DNA of 64,000 nt from positions 1,240,001 to 1,304,000 of the forward strand of contig NC_011832.1 of NCBI RefSeq assembly GCF_000021965.1. Reading direction: 5' to 3'. The DNA is from Methanosphaerula palustris E1-9c (lineage in GTDB: Archaea; Halobacteriota; Methanomicrobia; Methanomicrobiales; Methanospirillaceae). A program made the translations under genes and the position numbers. This document shows, piece by piece, positions 1 to 12,035 of the stretch. Position 1 is the stretch's first letter; each line of letters opens with the position of its first letter. The notes under the pieces were generated by a model. It worked only from the letters and a program-made list of their open reading frames with translations, was not told the origin of the DNA and did not search any database.

Positions 1-849
1 TCCGAGTGACTCCCCGGTTACGATACCGATCGCTCCAACCTCCTCTGCAAATTTGGTGGCCAGTCTGTACATCCTTCGCTTGCAGAAAACACAGGTATAT
101 TTTTCGAGTTTTCTGGCAACGAGTGCCTCTTTGGCCTTGATCAGATAATCATCTGAGATCACATGCAGTGCTATATCCGGTTGGTACTGACGGAGGCATT
201 CGATCACCTGCTCAGCCCGTGCAATGTGTTTCTCAGTCAGAAATGAGTCCAGTGCGACATAGATCGGGATGATCTTGCACCCGCGCTTCATCATCATGTA
301 TGAGGCGACCGGTGAGTCGATCCCGCCTGAAAACAGCGCGACCAGCGTTCCCTCGACACCGGCCGGCAGACCGCCTGGTCCCTCTTCGACGGTTGTGAAC
401 AGGTAGCACCGGTCCTGTCTGATCTCTATGGAGACCTCCAGTTCGGCGTGGTCAAGGTCGATCTTGAGGTTCGGGTACGGTTCTAAAACCAGATTTGCAA
501 GTTCAATCTCCTTTTCACGAGAGTTGAACGGATGGTTGCCGACTCGCTTGACCCGGAATGCAAAGGACTTCGCGTCCTTTATTCCATGTTCCTCAAGGTA
601 GTTCGGGAGCACCTCGGCAAGGGTGTCGAGCGTACATTCGGTCACCTCAGAGAATGAGACGATCCCAAAGATTCTGCGCAGACACTCGGGCTTGACATCT
701 CCCTCAACCCAGACTCTGCCTCGCTCAACACTGACGGTGACATCGGGCATCCTGGAATAGATATCATGCACCAGCACGCCCTGCCAGATCCGTTTCACCG
801 GTTCTGATTTTAAGAAAATTTCAGAGTACCGAACTAGATATAATGTCAT
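1..849 (-). CDS. thiI: tRNA 4-thiouridine synthase ThiI (partial, runs off the left edge)
   Basis: Translating the minus strand from ATG at 849 gives an open frame of 283 codons that continues past base 1. The N-terminal part (MTLYLVRYSEIFLKS) is typical of the ThiI ferredoxin-like and THUMP region. A PP-loop ATP-binding motif, SGGIDSPVASYMM, follows in the middle. ThiI adenylates U8 of tRNA and transfers persulfide sulfur to it; in some organisms it also serves thiamine thiazole synthesis. A C-terminal rhodanese domain cannot be judged because the gene is cut. It lies 25 bases downstream of metX and is probably the last gene of the SepCysS-metY-metX-thiI operon, which fits a shared sulfur role. 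Confidence 0.9.
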   Translation of the reverse strand, partial: MTLYLVRYSEIFLKSEPVKRIWQGVLVHDIYSRMPDVTVSVERGRVWVEGDVKPECLRRIFGIVSFSEVTECTLDTLAEVLPNYLEEHGIKDAKSFAFRVKRVGNHPFNSREKEIELANLVLEPYPNLKIDLDHAELEVSIEIRQDRCYLFTTVEEGPGGLPAGVEGTLVALFSGGIDSPVASYMMMKRGCKIIPIYVALDSFLTEKHIARAEQVIECLRQYQPDIALHVISDDYLIKAKEALVARKLEKYTCVFCKRRMYRLATKFAEEVGAIGIVTGESLG

Positions 850-874
850 AATTTCACCAACTAATTTTTGAATG

Positions 875-5021
<4,147 letters not shown>

Positions 5022-5038
5022 AATACATCTCTCCTGAA

Positions 5039-5107
5039 TGTCTAGAATGAGAATTGAACTCATCATCTGATTTAAGATTAGAGGCAAGGCCTCTCTGCCA
5101 TCCAGGT
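5039..5107 (-). other. Degenerate tRNA-like element in the SepCysS leader
   Basis: On the minus strand the leader contains a perfect T-arm (stem ATGAG/CTCAT, loop TTCAATT, bases 5047-5063). It is followed by a 7-base acceptor-like strand TCTAGAC plus A. Upstream are a D-arm-like GCAGAGAGGCCTTGC and an anticodon-like arm TCTAA-TCTTAAA-TCAGA. The matching 5' strand ACCTGGA (5101-5107) pairs at 5 of 7 positions. The variable region is only 2 bases and position 33 is C, so it is unlikely to be a working tRNA. The element ends 17 bases before the SepCysS start. It could be a tRNA relic or a tRNA-mimic regulatory leader; chance resemblance is not excluded. Confidence 0.3.
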
Positions 5108-5126
5108 GACTCAACCAATCATGTGT

Positions 5127-5167
5127 TCACAATTGTGATGATAAAGTTCACCTGATTCATATATAAC
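5127..5167 (-). promoter_or_regulatory. SepCysS operon promoter with palindromic operator
   Basis: On the minus strand a TATA box (GGTTATATATGAATC, about 5154-5168) is followed about 25 bases on by the perfect 12-base palindrome TCACAATTGTGA (5127-5138). The palindrome therefore covers the expected transcription start, which suits a repressor. A further half site TTGTGA lies at 5170-5175, and an inverted GTTCACC/GGTGAAC pair flanks the TATA box (5146-5152, 5180-5186). Confidence 0.65.
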
Positions 5168-5277
5168 CATTGTGAAAATGGTGAACGATGATCTTTACCT
5201 GGATGGTGGTCTTTCCCCAACGTGCCTTGGAATCCACTGATATTTGCCGGAGTACGAGATGAATATTTCCCCTGGTA

Positions 5278-5904
5278 CTAACTCTGGATGGAAAGGGTAG
5301 TGAGAGCCTCGATAGCATCGAGCCTCTTCTGATCTTCACCGTTCTTCTGGACAAATGAAAGAAAAGCTTCCCCCGACTCTCCCGATCCGGCGATGATTGA
5401 GGCATACGTTCTATCCGGGAAGTACATCCCCCGTCCGCAGGCGAGAATTGCTGCAGCTGCCTCCGGGAGCAGGATCCCAGCTTTTACTGCCAGATCCAGG
5501 TTGTGCCTGATGTTCACGAGGGGTTCAGAGAGATGAAGGTAGGTCTCTGGATCATAGATCAGCGCGACCTCATCATCTGAGACCACGATTCCATCCCGAT
5601 AGAGCCGGTAGACCTCGCCGATGCCGATCATCCCGAAGGTGTCGAGTTCGGAAGCTCGGAGAGCACCCATACTTGAAGCTCCAATCACCGTCGTCCCCAG
5701 TTTGATCGCAGCGAGAACCTCCCGGTGGCCGACCGAGCAATCCTGAAAGAAGACCCCGTCGATCAGCACGATCGTCTTGGCCCCTTCCTTTGCGGCCTGC
5801 AGCAGGTCACCGCGCCTGGCCGGTGGCCTGTACTCGGCGTCGAGGATAGCCCTGGCCGTGGTCAGATCAAGACTCGGTCCGAGAAAGACGATGATGTCGT
5901 GCAT
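5278..5904 (-). CDS. tfuA: TfuA-like protein, partner of YcaO
   Basis: The start MHDIIVFLGPSLDL is the usual TfuA N-terminus, so I chose ATG 5904 over the longer frame starting at 5952. The protein has 208 residues. Characteristic stretches are LIDGVFFQ, GASSMGALRASEL and GIGEVYRLYRDG. TfuA is thought to deliver sulfur to YcaO; in Methanosarcina the ycaO-tfuA pair is needed for thioglycine in methyl-coenzyme M reductase McrA. It overlaps the 3' end of ycaO by 38 bases, so translation is probably coupled. It is the last gene of the nadA-ycaO-tfuA unit. Confidence 0.88.
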   Translation of the reverse strand: MHDIIVFLGPSLDLTTARAILDAEYRPPARRGDLLQAAKEGAKTIVLIDGVFFQDCSVGHREVLAAIKLGTTVIGASSMGALRASELDTFGMIGIGEVYRLYRDGIVVSDDEVALIYDPETYLHLSEPLVNIRHNLDLAVKAGILLPEAAAAILACGRGMYFPDRTYASIIAGSGESGEAFLSFVQKNGEDQKRLDAIEALTTLSIQS

Positions 5905-7078
5905 GTCTGCACCGTTCTCCGCGTCGTTCATTATCCATAGCATAGGTCTCAAGCCCTGGTACCACGACCCTGACCACGTTCACACCGGTTTCAGGTCGGG
6001 TGAGGTCGCTTACGATAACACGATCCAGCCCGACTGCTGCAAGTCGATCGGTCACCACCCTGATATCGTCGAGGAAGTCCTCGGTATCACAACTCGTAAG
6101 TGCTGCGTAAGGGACTGTGCTCTTCCCTTCGTACCAGTAGCGGTTCAATCGTTTGACCCGATCATACCCGATCGAACGGCGTTCGTCGGCTTCGGTGGTA
6201 TCCTCGCGGGCGCCATGGATCTGGGTGACCCTGCTCTGCGCCACTTCAGTCAACGCCCGCAGTGTAGCAATCGCGGCAGAGGTGTGTGTCCCCATCCCGA
6301 GAGTCAGGAGACGGGGATCTCTGAGCACCGGATCGTCTGATGCGGCAGCGATCGTTGGGATCCCGATATCGCTGGTCAGGTCGTGGAGGACGATATCGAC
6401 CCCCGCCGTAGAGAAAGCGTCGAGGAGCGAGCAGGCGGTCGGATCGGTCACATCGGTGATGACCGGTCCGGTGTCATGCAGCACCTCTGCGATCGACCAG
6501 GCATCCCGCTCTATGATCTCAGCCAGGGCATGGAAGGTGGCCTCTTCAAGGGTATTCCCTGAGGCGATGCCGTTGGTACTGGTCCGAAAGAGGGGTGCCG
6601 CCCCCTGTGGCAATGGGTGGAAGACCGCGTGAGCAGGAAGGAGCACCTCCTCATGCTGGACGATATCAAACCCCTTCACCCAGGAAAGCACCCGGTCTGG
6701 GTCGGCATCGTTGGGAAGGATGAGGTCACGTGGGTCGACAACGTTTCCCTGCCTGGCAAGGGAGTCATAGGTTCCCGTGATCAGGGGCCGGTCATGTACC
6801 TCAGCAGAGTACCGCTCGATCCCCTCCATGATGGCAGAGACCCTTGCAGCGATTGGCGTTGCTCCTTTGCCGTTGTAAACCGAGATCGCCCCGTCTGCCG
6901 CTGCAGGACGCATACATGAGAACACCGGGATCCCGATCCGATCGAGACCCGTGATATCGGCGACCCGAGTGATCCCGGTCGTCGGGAGCAACCGCTCGAT
7001 CCGTTCGAGCGTTATTGCAGGGTCAACCGCACGCTGAGTCTCATTCCGGTATCCCTTCCTGCACGAACTGAGTTCCAT
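5867..7078 (-). CDS. ycaO: YcaO domain protein (peptide thioamidation)
   Basis: This 403-residue YcaO protein has the family's ATP-site stretches: ISVYNGKGATPIAARVSAIMEGIERYSAE in the first third, SNGIASGNTLEEATFHALAEIIERDAW-type sequence in the middle and ALTEVAQSR later. YcaO enzymes phosphorylate a backbone amide with ATP. Next to a TfuA gene they install a thioamide, in methanogens on McrA. The N-terminal residues (MELSSCRKGYRNE) are variable and the start is less certain. It lies 11 bases after nadA and overlaps tfuA. Some YcaO proteins make azolines instead, but the TfuA neighbour favours thioamidation. Confidence 0.9.
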   Translation of the reverse strand: MELSSCRKGYRNETQRAVDPAITLERIERLLPTTGITRVADITGLDRIGIPVFSCMRPAAADGAISVYNGKGATPIAARVSAIMEGIERYSAEVHDRPLITGTYDSLARQGNVVDPRDLILPNDADPDRVLSWVKGFDIVQHEEVLLPAHAVFHPLPQGAAPLFRTSTNGIASGNTLEEATFHALAEIIERDAWSIAEVLHDTGPVITDVTDPTACSLLDAFSTAGVDIVLHDLTSDIGIPTIAAASDDPVLRDPRLLTLGMGTHTSAAIATLRALTEVAQSRVTQIHGAREDTTEADERRSIGYDRVKRLNRYWYEGKSTVPYAALTSCDTEDFLDDIRVVTDRLAAVGLDRVIVSDLTRPETGVNVVRVVVPGLETYAMDNERRGERCRHARHHRLSRTES

Positions 7079-7089
7079 GCGCCTTTCAC

Positions 7090-7959
7090 CTAGGAGACCG
7101 CAAGCATCCGCTCGAGTGCTCTGCGTGCCCCTTCCGCGATCACCGGGTCCACCTGGACGATTGGTGCCTTTGCCCTGATCGCCGCCTCAATCTTCTCAAC
7201 GGTGATCATCTTCATATCTGCACAGCTGAGTAAGGGTGAGGCTGCCACAAAAATCTTGTCCGGCGACTCCTTCTTCAGGCGGGTCAGCATCCCCACCTCG
7301 GTGCCGACAATGATCACCTTCGCCGTGGTTGTCTTTGCATGCCGGGCCATCGCAGAGGTCGAGCCGATGAAGTTGGCGACATCCTGCACCTCGGGGATCG
7401 TTTCTGGGTGCACGATCACCTCTGCACCCGGGTACTCGGCGAGTCTGTCCTGGATGTCCTGCACGGTCAGGGAATGGTGGACCGGGCAGCATCCGAGTGC
7501 TGGCACCGGGATCACCTGTTTATCGGTGTTACGTGCGACATAGAGGGCGAGGTTCCGGTCTGGTGTGAATATTATCTGCTTCTCTTCCAGACTGTTCACC
7601 ACCTTCACTGCATTCGCAGAAGTGCAGATGATATCGGAGACTGCCTTGACCGCTGCAGAACTGTTCACATAGGTGACAACCGCTGCTTTGGGATAGTCCT
7701 TGCGTGCCGCCAGGATCATCTCGGGGGTGACCCTGCTCGCCATCGCGCACATCGAAAACGGTTCGGGGTGGATCACCTTCTTGGATGGATTGACGATCGC
7801 GGCCATCTCTGCCATGAAATCGACACCTGCAAAGATCAGGTACTCGGTGGTGACTAATTTTGCTTTCTGTGCCAGTTCAAGACTGTCGCCGACAAAGTCT
7901 GCCATCGCCTGAACCTCGGGCCGCACGTAATTGTGGGCGAGGATAGTGAAATCTTTCAT
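7090..7959 (-). CDS. nadA: Quinolinate synthase NadA
   Basis: NadA condenses iminoaspartate with dihydroxyacetone phosphate to quinolinate, the NAD precursor. The 289 residues match the short archaeal form. The N-terminal ILAHNY motif, HPEPFSMCAMAS (Cys71), PALGCCPVHH (Cys157/158) and SPLLSCADM supply the three expected [4Fe-4S] ligands. It is the first gene of an operon with ycaO and tfuA, with an 11-base gap to ycaO. A palindrome at 7985-7996 sits 26 bases upstream of its ATG, where the transcription start is expected. No NadB or NadC gene lies nearby, so its place in a sulfur cluster is odd; it needs an iron-sulfur cluster. Confidence 0.92.
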   Translation of the reverse strand: MKDFTILAHNYVRPEVQAMADFVGDSLELAQKAKLVTTEYLIFAGVDFMAEMAAIVNPSKKVIHPEPFSMCAMASRVTPEMILAARKDYPKAAVVTYVNSSAAVKAVSDIICTSANAVKVVNSLEEKQIIFTPDRNLALYVARNTDKQVIPVPALGCCPVHHSLTVQDIQDRLAEYPGAEVIVHPETIPEVQDVANFIGSTSAMARHAKTTTAKVIIVGTEVGMLTRLKKESPDKIFVAASPLLSCADMKMITVEKIEAAIRAKAPIVQVDPVIAEGARRALERMLAVS

Positions 7960-7984
7960 ATTACTCTCACACTGCTCCGGAATA

Positions 7985-7996
7985 TCACAATCGTGA
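7985..7996. promoter_or_regulatory. Operator-like palindrome between nadA and the HTH regulator
   Basis: TCACAATCGTGA is a one-pair variant of the TCACAATTGTGA palindrome found before SepCysS and before cysK. It lies in the 79-base divergent gap between nadA (ATG 7959, leftward) and the HTH gene (ATG 8039, rightward). AT-rich TATA-like stretches (TTTAATGT at about 8003-8010, TTTAAAAG at about 8020-8027) flank it, so it could control both directions. Confidence 0.55.
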
Positions 7997-8038
7997 AGTT
8001 AGTTTAATGTAGTGGGACGATTTAAAAGTTATCATAAT

Positions 8039-8362
8039 ATGGTCAAAGCACCCTGTCAGGAGGTTGTCTGGGAACTGCTCCCTGCGATCAGAGCTGCGCT
8101 TGCAGCAGAACTGGTGAGACGGGGAATGTCGCAGCTGGCTGCATCCAGGGTCCTCGGGATGGCGCCGTCGGCAGTATCTCAATATCTCTCAAAGAAGAGG
8201 GGATACCGGATCGAATTCGAAGGAGAGGTAAAGCAGACGATCGAGCACCTGGCTGAGGATATCAATCAGGGGAAGATCGAAGACGTATCAGCAGCATTCT
8301 GTGATATTTGCAGGTTGATCCGGAAGGACCAGGGTCCCTGTCAGAAAAAACCCAATGATTAA
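8039..8362 (+). CDS. Small HTH (XRE-type) regulator with four cysteines
   Basis: The protein has 107 residues from ATG 8039; a GTG at 8012 would add nine. Residues 25-55 form a helix-turn-helix (GMSQLAASRVLGMAPSAVSQYLS) like that of the archaeal COG2522 regulators. Cysteines lie at 6, 88, 91 (CDIC) and 101 and could hold an iron-sulfur cluster or zinc, or sense redox state or sulfur (inference). The gene heads an operon with the LarE-like, desulfurase and FdhD genes (27-base gap to the next). Its promoter carries the palindrome shared with the SepCysS and cysK promoters. It is the best local candidate for the regulator of the sulfur island. Confidence 0.8.
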   Translation: MVKAPCQEVVWELLPAIRAALAAELVRRGMSQLAASRVLGMAPSAVSQYLSKKRGYRIEFEGEVKQTIEHLAEDINQGKIEDVSAAFCDICRLIRKDQGPCQKKPND

Positions 8363-8389
8363 GTACCACCAGGGGGCATTGCTGCAGAG

Positions 8390-9187
8390 ATGGAATATAT
8401 CACAGAGTTATCGGCACTGAAGGATGTGATCAGAGCACGCGGTTCATTGTTGATCGCGTTCTCCGGTGGGGTGGACAGCAGCCTGCTGGCGGTGATTGCC
8501 CGTGAAGTCCTGAGGGATCGGATGAACTGCGTCCTGCTCGACAGTCCCCTGTTGCCGCGAAGAAGTTATCGGGAGGCGATTGCACTCGCCGGGGAGTATG
8601 ACCTTCCCCTGACCGTTCTCTCCTTCTCTCTGCTCTCAAGGGATGATATTCTGAGGAACTCCCGGGATCGCTGTTACTTCTGCAAGAAGGGAACGGCAGA
8701 ACTCTTCCACAATGAACTGGTACGGCTTGGTTTCTCTGGGGTTGCGGATGGCGTGAACCTGTCCGATTATGGGGAGCACCGGCCTGGTTTGATCGCCTGC
8801 GAGGAGGAAGGGATTCTCCATCCATTTGTCGAGGCCGGCATCACCAAGCCGATGATCCGGGCGATCGCACGGTCGATGAGCCTTTCCTTCTGGAACAAGC
8901 CTTCGGCGGCCTGCCTGGCCTCGCGGCTCCCGTATGGTGACGAGATCACGCCGGAACGTCTGCATATGATTGAGGTGGCCGAGGACGCTCTCTTTGATCT
9001 GGGATACCAGGGTTTTCGGGTGCGCATGCATGGCACCATTGCCCGGGTTGAGATGAGGAGGGATCTGATGGAACAGGCCTTTAAAGACCGTGATGCGATC
9101 CTGGCGGCTCTTAAATCTGCGGGTTTCCGGTACTGTACACTCGATCTGGAGGGATACCGGACGGGTTCAATGGATGAGGTGCTATGA
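8390..9187 (+). CDS. larE: LarE-like ATP-dependent sulfur transferase
   Basis: This 265-residue PP-loop protein has LLIAFSGGVDSSLLA near the N-terminus, CYFCKK (Cys95, Cys98) and PSAACLASRLPYGDEIT (Cys175). LarE of Lactobacillus gives up the sulfur of the cysteine matching Cys175 to the nickel-pincer cofactor. Homologues with three cysteines instead hold a [4Fe-4S] cluster that relays sulfur, and this protein has the three-cysteine pattern. No LarB, LarC or LarA is present in the window, so lactate racemase maturation is doubtful. It overlaps the desulfurase gene by 4 bases, which suggests a sulfur relay from the desulfurase. Confidence 0.85.
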   Translation: MEYITELSALKDVIRARGSLLIAFSGGVDSSLLAVIAREVLRDRMNCVLLDSPLLPRRSYREAIALAGEYDLPLTVLSFSLLSRDDILRNSRDRCYFCKKGTAELFHNELVRLGFSGVADGVNLSDYGEHRPGLIACEEEGILHPFVEAGITKPMIRAIARSMSLSFWNKPSAACLASRLPYGDEITPERLHMIEVAEDALFDLGYQGFRVRMHGTIARVEMRRDLMEQAFKDRDAILAALKSAGFRYCTLDLEGYRTGSMDEVL

Positions 9188-10365
9188 AACTCGAACTGGC
9201 ACGGGAGGACTTCCCGCTCTTTGCTGATGTCACCTACATGGACAGCGCTTCGATCAGCCTGACGCCGGTCCAGGTGGTGGAGGCGGTCACGGACTACGAC
9301 CTTCACTACCGGGCCAATGTTGGTCGGGGTGTTCATCGGCTCGCACAGATCGCTTCGCTCAAGTACAACGAAGCGCACCGGAAGGTCGCCGGTTTCATCG
9401 ATGGGGGGCAGGGGATCACGGCGTTCGTTCAGAACACCACGGCAGCGGTGAACATGGTCGCTGCCGGTTTCCCCTGGAAGCGAGGCGATCATGTGGTCAC
9501 CACTCTTCTCGAACACCACTCCAACCTGCTCCCCTGGATTCGGCTCCGTGAGCAGGGAGTTTTGGTGACGGTGGTTCCCCCCGGTCCGGATGGAACGATC
9601 AGTCCGGCCTCGATCGAGGCCGCGATGACCCCGGCAACCAGGCTGGTCGCCGTGACCCACGCCTCCAACGCCCTCGGCACAATCGTGCCGATAGAGCAGA
9701 TCGCAGCGATCTGCCATGCCCATGGAGCACTGCTGCTGGTGGACGGGGCCCAGACTGTTCCTCATCTCCCGGTCAGTGTGCAGGCACTCGACTGTGACAT
9801 CCTCTGCTTCTCCGGGCACAAGATGCTCGGACCGACCGGAACTGGGGTGCTCTGGATGAAGGATATCTACATCCGGCCGTCGGTGCTCGGCGGCGGGATG
9901 GTCGAGACTGCAACCACGAATGGGTTCACCCCGGTGCAGGGGTACCGGCAGTTTGAGGCGGGCACTCCGAACATCTCTGGCGCGATCGGCCTCTCTACGG
10001 CAGTCAGTTACCTTGAAGAGATCGGGATGGCGGCTGTTCGAGTCCATGAGCAGACACTGACACGGCGGCTGGTCGACGGCCTCCGGGGGCTTGGGGGGGT
10101 GACGGTCTATGGGCCGGAACGGGCGGAGGACCGGATCGGCGTGGTCTCGTTCACGGTTGACGGTGTCCACCCCCACGACGTGGCGCATATCCTCGATGAG
10201 GCATCCGGCGTGCTGGTCAGATCTGGCCATCACTGCTGCATGCCCCTGATGCAGGCTCTCGACGCCCCGGATGGTACGGTTCGGGCGAGTCTGTACCTGT
10301 ACAACAGCATTGAGGATGTCGACCTGCTGATAGCGACCGTCGAGGAACTGGAACGGAGACAGTGA
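9184..10365 (+). CDS. Cysteine desulfurase, SufS/CsdA-type class V aminotransferase
   Basis: The 393 residues are of usual SufS length. Visible motifs are TYMDSASISLTP at the N-terminus, TTLLEHHSNLLPW, the PLP lysine in CFSGHKMLGPTGTG, and a C-terminal cysteine loop RSGHHCCMPLM, where one Cys would carry the persulfide. It would release sulfur from cysteine as a protein-bound persulfide. Its 4-base overlaps with the LarE-like gene upstream and fdhD downstream place it as the sulfur source for both. It could also serve iron-sulfur assembly, but no SufBC is near. Confidence 0.88.
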   Translation: MKLELAREDFPLFADVTYMDSASISLTPVQVVEAVTDYDLHYRANVGRGVHRLAQIASLKYNEAHRKVAGFIDGGQGITAFVQNTTAAVNMVAAGFPWKRGDHVVTTLLEHHSNLLPWIRLREQGVLVTVVPPGPDGTISPASIEAAMTPATRLVAVTHASNALGTIVPIEQIAAICHAHGALLLVDGAQTVPHLPVSVQALDCDILCFSGHKMLGPTGTGVLWMKDIYIRPSVLGGGMVETATTNGFTPVQGYRQFEAGTPNISGAIGLSTAVSYLEEIGMAAVRVHEQTLTRRLVDGLRGLGGVTVYGPERAEDRIGVVSFTVDGVHPHDVAHILDEASGVLVRSGHHCCMPLMQALDAPDGTVRASLYLYNSIEDVDLLIATVEELERRQ

Positions 10366-11150
10366 TGATGTATAAGGAGATCCCCTGTATCAAGAAGAAC
10401 GGTGATGAGTATACGGCTTCAATGCACCCGGTCGTCGAGGAGGTGCCGGTTGCCCTGTTTGTGAACGGCAGGCATGCGGCGACGGTGATGACCAGTCCGA
10501 CGATGCTGAAGGAACTGATCGTTGGGTTTCTGCTGACCGAAGGGGTCATCAAATCGCTCGACGAGATCGAGGCGCTCTCTGTCGACGATGATCGGGCCGA
10601 GGTGCTGACGAAGAACCCGTACAAGATCCTCTTCTCGAAGAAGACGGTGCTGAGCGGGTGCGGGGGCTCGTCATCGTTCCTCGACATGAAAAAACTTCCG
10701 AAGATCCAATCAGACCTGACGGTGACCCCAGCACAGGTCTCAACCGGGCTCAAGGCGGTGCTGAATTCACCGCTGCATATGCTGACCGGCGGAGTGCATG
10801 TGGTCGGTCTGATCCAGGGGGATCACCATCTTGCGATCGTCGAGGATATCGGGCGGCACAACGCGCTCGATCGGGTGATCGGGTACGCAGCGCTGAACGG
10901 GATCGATCTCTCGCAGACGTTTGTCGTCTGCACCGGCAGGATCTCTTCAGAGATGGCACGCAAATGTCTGATCGCGAACATTCCGATCATCGTCTCGCGT
11001 GGGGCGACGACGACGCTCGCGGTGGAGATCGCCAGGGCCGGCGGACTGACGGTGATCGGTTTTGTCAGGAGCGATAAGATGAATATCTACTCCGGGGAGG
11101 AGCGGGTGAGCGGGGCCGGTTCACTGGAGATTCCCGCGCCTGTCGAGTAG
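10365..11150 (+). CDS. fdhD: FdhD, sulfur carrier for formate dehydrogenase
   Basis: FdhD passes sulfur from a cysteine desulfurase to the molybdenum or tungsten cofactor of formate dehydrogenase. The family motifs SGCGG, VEDIGRHNALDRVIGYA and CTGRISSEMARKC are clear. The usual CxxC is reduced to a single Cys in LSGCGGSSS, as the second position is Ser. I prefer ATG 10365 (a GGAG lies 6 bases upstream); GTG 10362 and ATG 10368 are alternatives. The start overlaps the desulfurase stop. No formate dehydrogenase gene is in the window. The 3' end overlaps the convergent TtuA-like gene by 30 bases. Confidence 0.9.
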   Translation: MMYKEIPCIKKNGDEYTASMHPVVEEVPVALFVNGRHAATVMTSPTMLKELIVGFLLTEGVIKSLDEIEALSVDDDRAEVLTKNPYKILFSKKTVLSGCGGSSSFLDMKKLPKIQSDLTVTPAQVSTGLKAVLNSPLHMLTGGVHVVGLIQGDHHLAIVEDIGRHNALDRVIGYAALNGIDLSQTFVVCTGRISSEMARKCLIANIPIIVSRGATTTLAVEIARAGGLTVIGFVRSDKMNIYSGEERVSGAGSLEIPAPVE

Positions 11151-12035
11151 ATCTTCTATTTTGCAGCGCTGGCAGATGGTGCCGGAGCAGGGCGCCCCAC
11201 AGCGGTCGCACTTCGACAACGCCGATGGTGGAACCATACCGCTGACCGTTCGTTTCAGGTCTGCCTCTCCTTCCACGATTCGAAGCATGGTACCGGGGAA
11301 CCGATACTCAAGTACCCCGAGTGCACGCCGCACCTCGGCCCTGAGGGCATGGGCCGTGTACGGGCACTCCGGAAGGGGTGAGAGGAGCGATGCGACCATT
11401 CCATACACGACCACCTCCTTCTCGCTGACCCGTCCGAGCGGTTTGATCCGCGGAATGTACCCGGTCCCCTCCGGCAGGGTGCCGGCGATCCGGGTGAGGT
11501 CTCCGCGCAGGTAATTCATCAGAACCGACTGGGCCTCGTCGTCCAGACAGTGGCCGGTCGCGAGGACACCCGCCCCTGCCTCCACGGCAGTCTGCTGCAG
11601 TGCCTGTCGCCGGTAGACTCCGCAGACAGAACAGGCCCGTTCCCTGTTTCCGATCAGCAGGCTATCGAGGTCGGCTCCGAAGAGATCCTGAAACGAGACG
11701 ATGATATGCCGGATCCCGAGCCTGTGGGTCAGGCGCCGTGCCGCTGCCAGTGTCTCATCGCGATAGTCTCTGATCCCTTCGTCGACGGTGATGGCGACCA
11801 GGCGGTCTGCAGCCCTCTTCCCGAGCAGCATGTTCATAAGCCAGAGCAGCACCGTGCTGTCCTTGCCGCCGCTGAGCGCGACTGCTATCCGTTCGTTATC
11901 TGCAAGGGTGTATGAGGCGAGCATGCCGGCAGTCTTCGCCTCCACCTTCTCCATCAGGTGTGCTCCACAGAGGTGCGCCCCATCTCCCCGGGAGAAGTAG
12001 ACCGCGTGCTCGTTGCAGCGATCGCAGGCGATCAT
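11121..12035 (-). CDS. TtuA/NcsA-like tRNA 2-thiolation enzyme
   Basis: This 304-residue PP-loop protein starts with a zinc finger (CDRCNEHAV, LCGAHL). It has the ATP loop ALSGGKDSTVLLW, the cysteines of SVCGVYRR and TGHCLDDEAQ that normally hold a catalytic iron-sulfur cluster, and a C-terminal zinc finger (CDRCGAPCSG, CQRCKIED). This layout is that of the TtuA/Ncs6 group, which 2-thiolates uridine in tRNA using a ubiquitin-like sulfur carrier. The carrier-like gene lies directly upstream with no gap. Which tRNA position is modified, U34 or U54, cannot be told. Confidence 0.88.
   Translation of the reverse strand: MIACDRCNEHAVYFSRGDGAHLCGAHLMEKVEAKTAGMLASYTLADNERIAVALSGGKDSTVLLWLMNMLLGKRAADRLVAITVDEGIRDYRDETLAAARRLTHRLGIRHIIVSFQDLFGADLDSLLIGNRERACSVCGVYRRQALQQTAVEAGAGVLATGHCLDDEAQSVLMNYLRGDLTRIAGTLPEGTGYIPRIKPLGRVSEKEVVVYGMVASLLSPLPECPYTAHALRAEVRRALGVLEYRFPGTMLRIVEGEADLKRTVSGMVPPSALSKCDRCGAPCSGTICQRCKIEDLLDRRGNLQ

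Noticed and set aside
5022-5114. N-terminal extension of SepCysS to 5114
   Set aside because: The added residues come from the tRNA-like leader and lie before a good ribosome binding site at ATG 5021.
8767-10233. A 488-codon minus-strand frame opposite the LarE-like and desulfurase genes
   Set aside because: It is antisense to two well-supported genes and has shadow-type composition.
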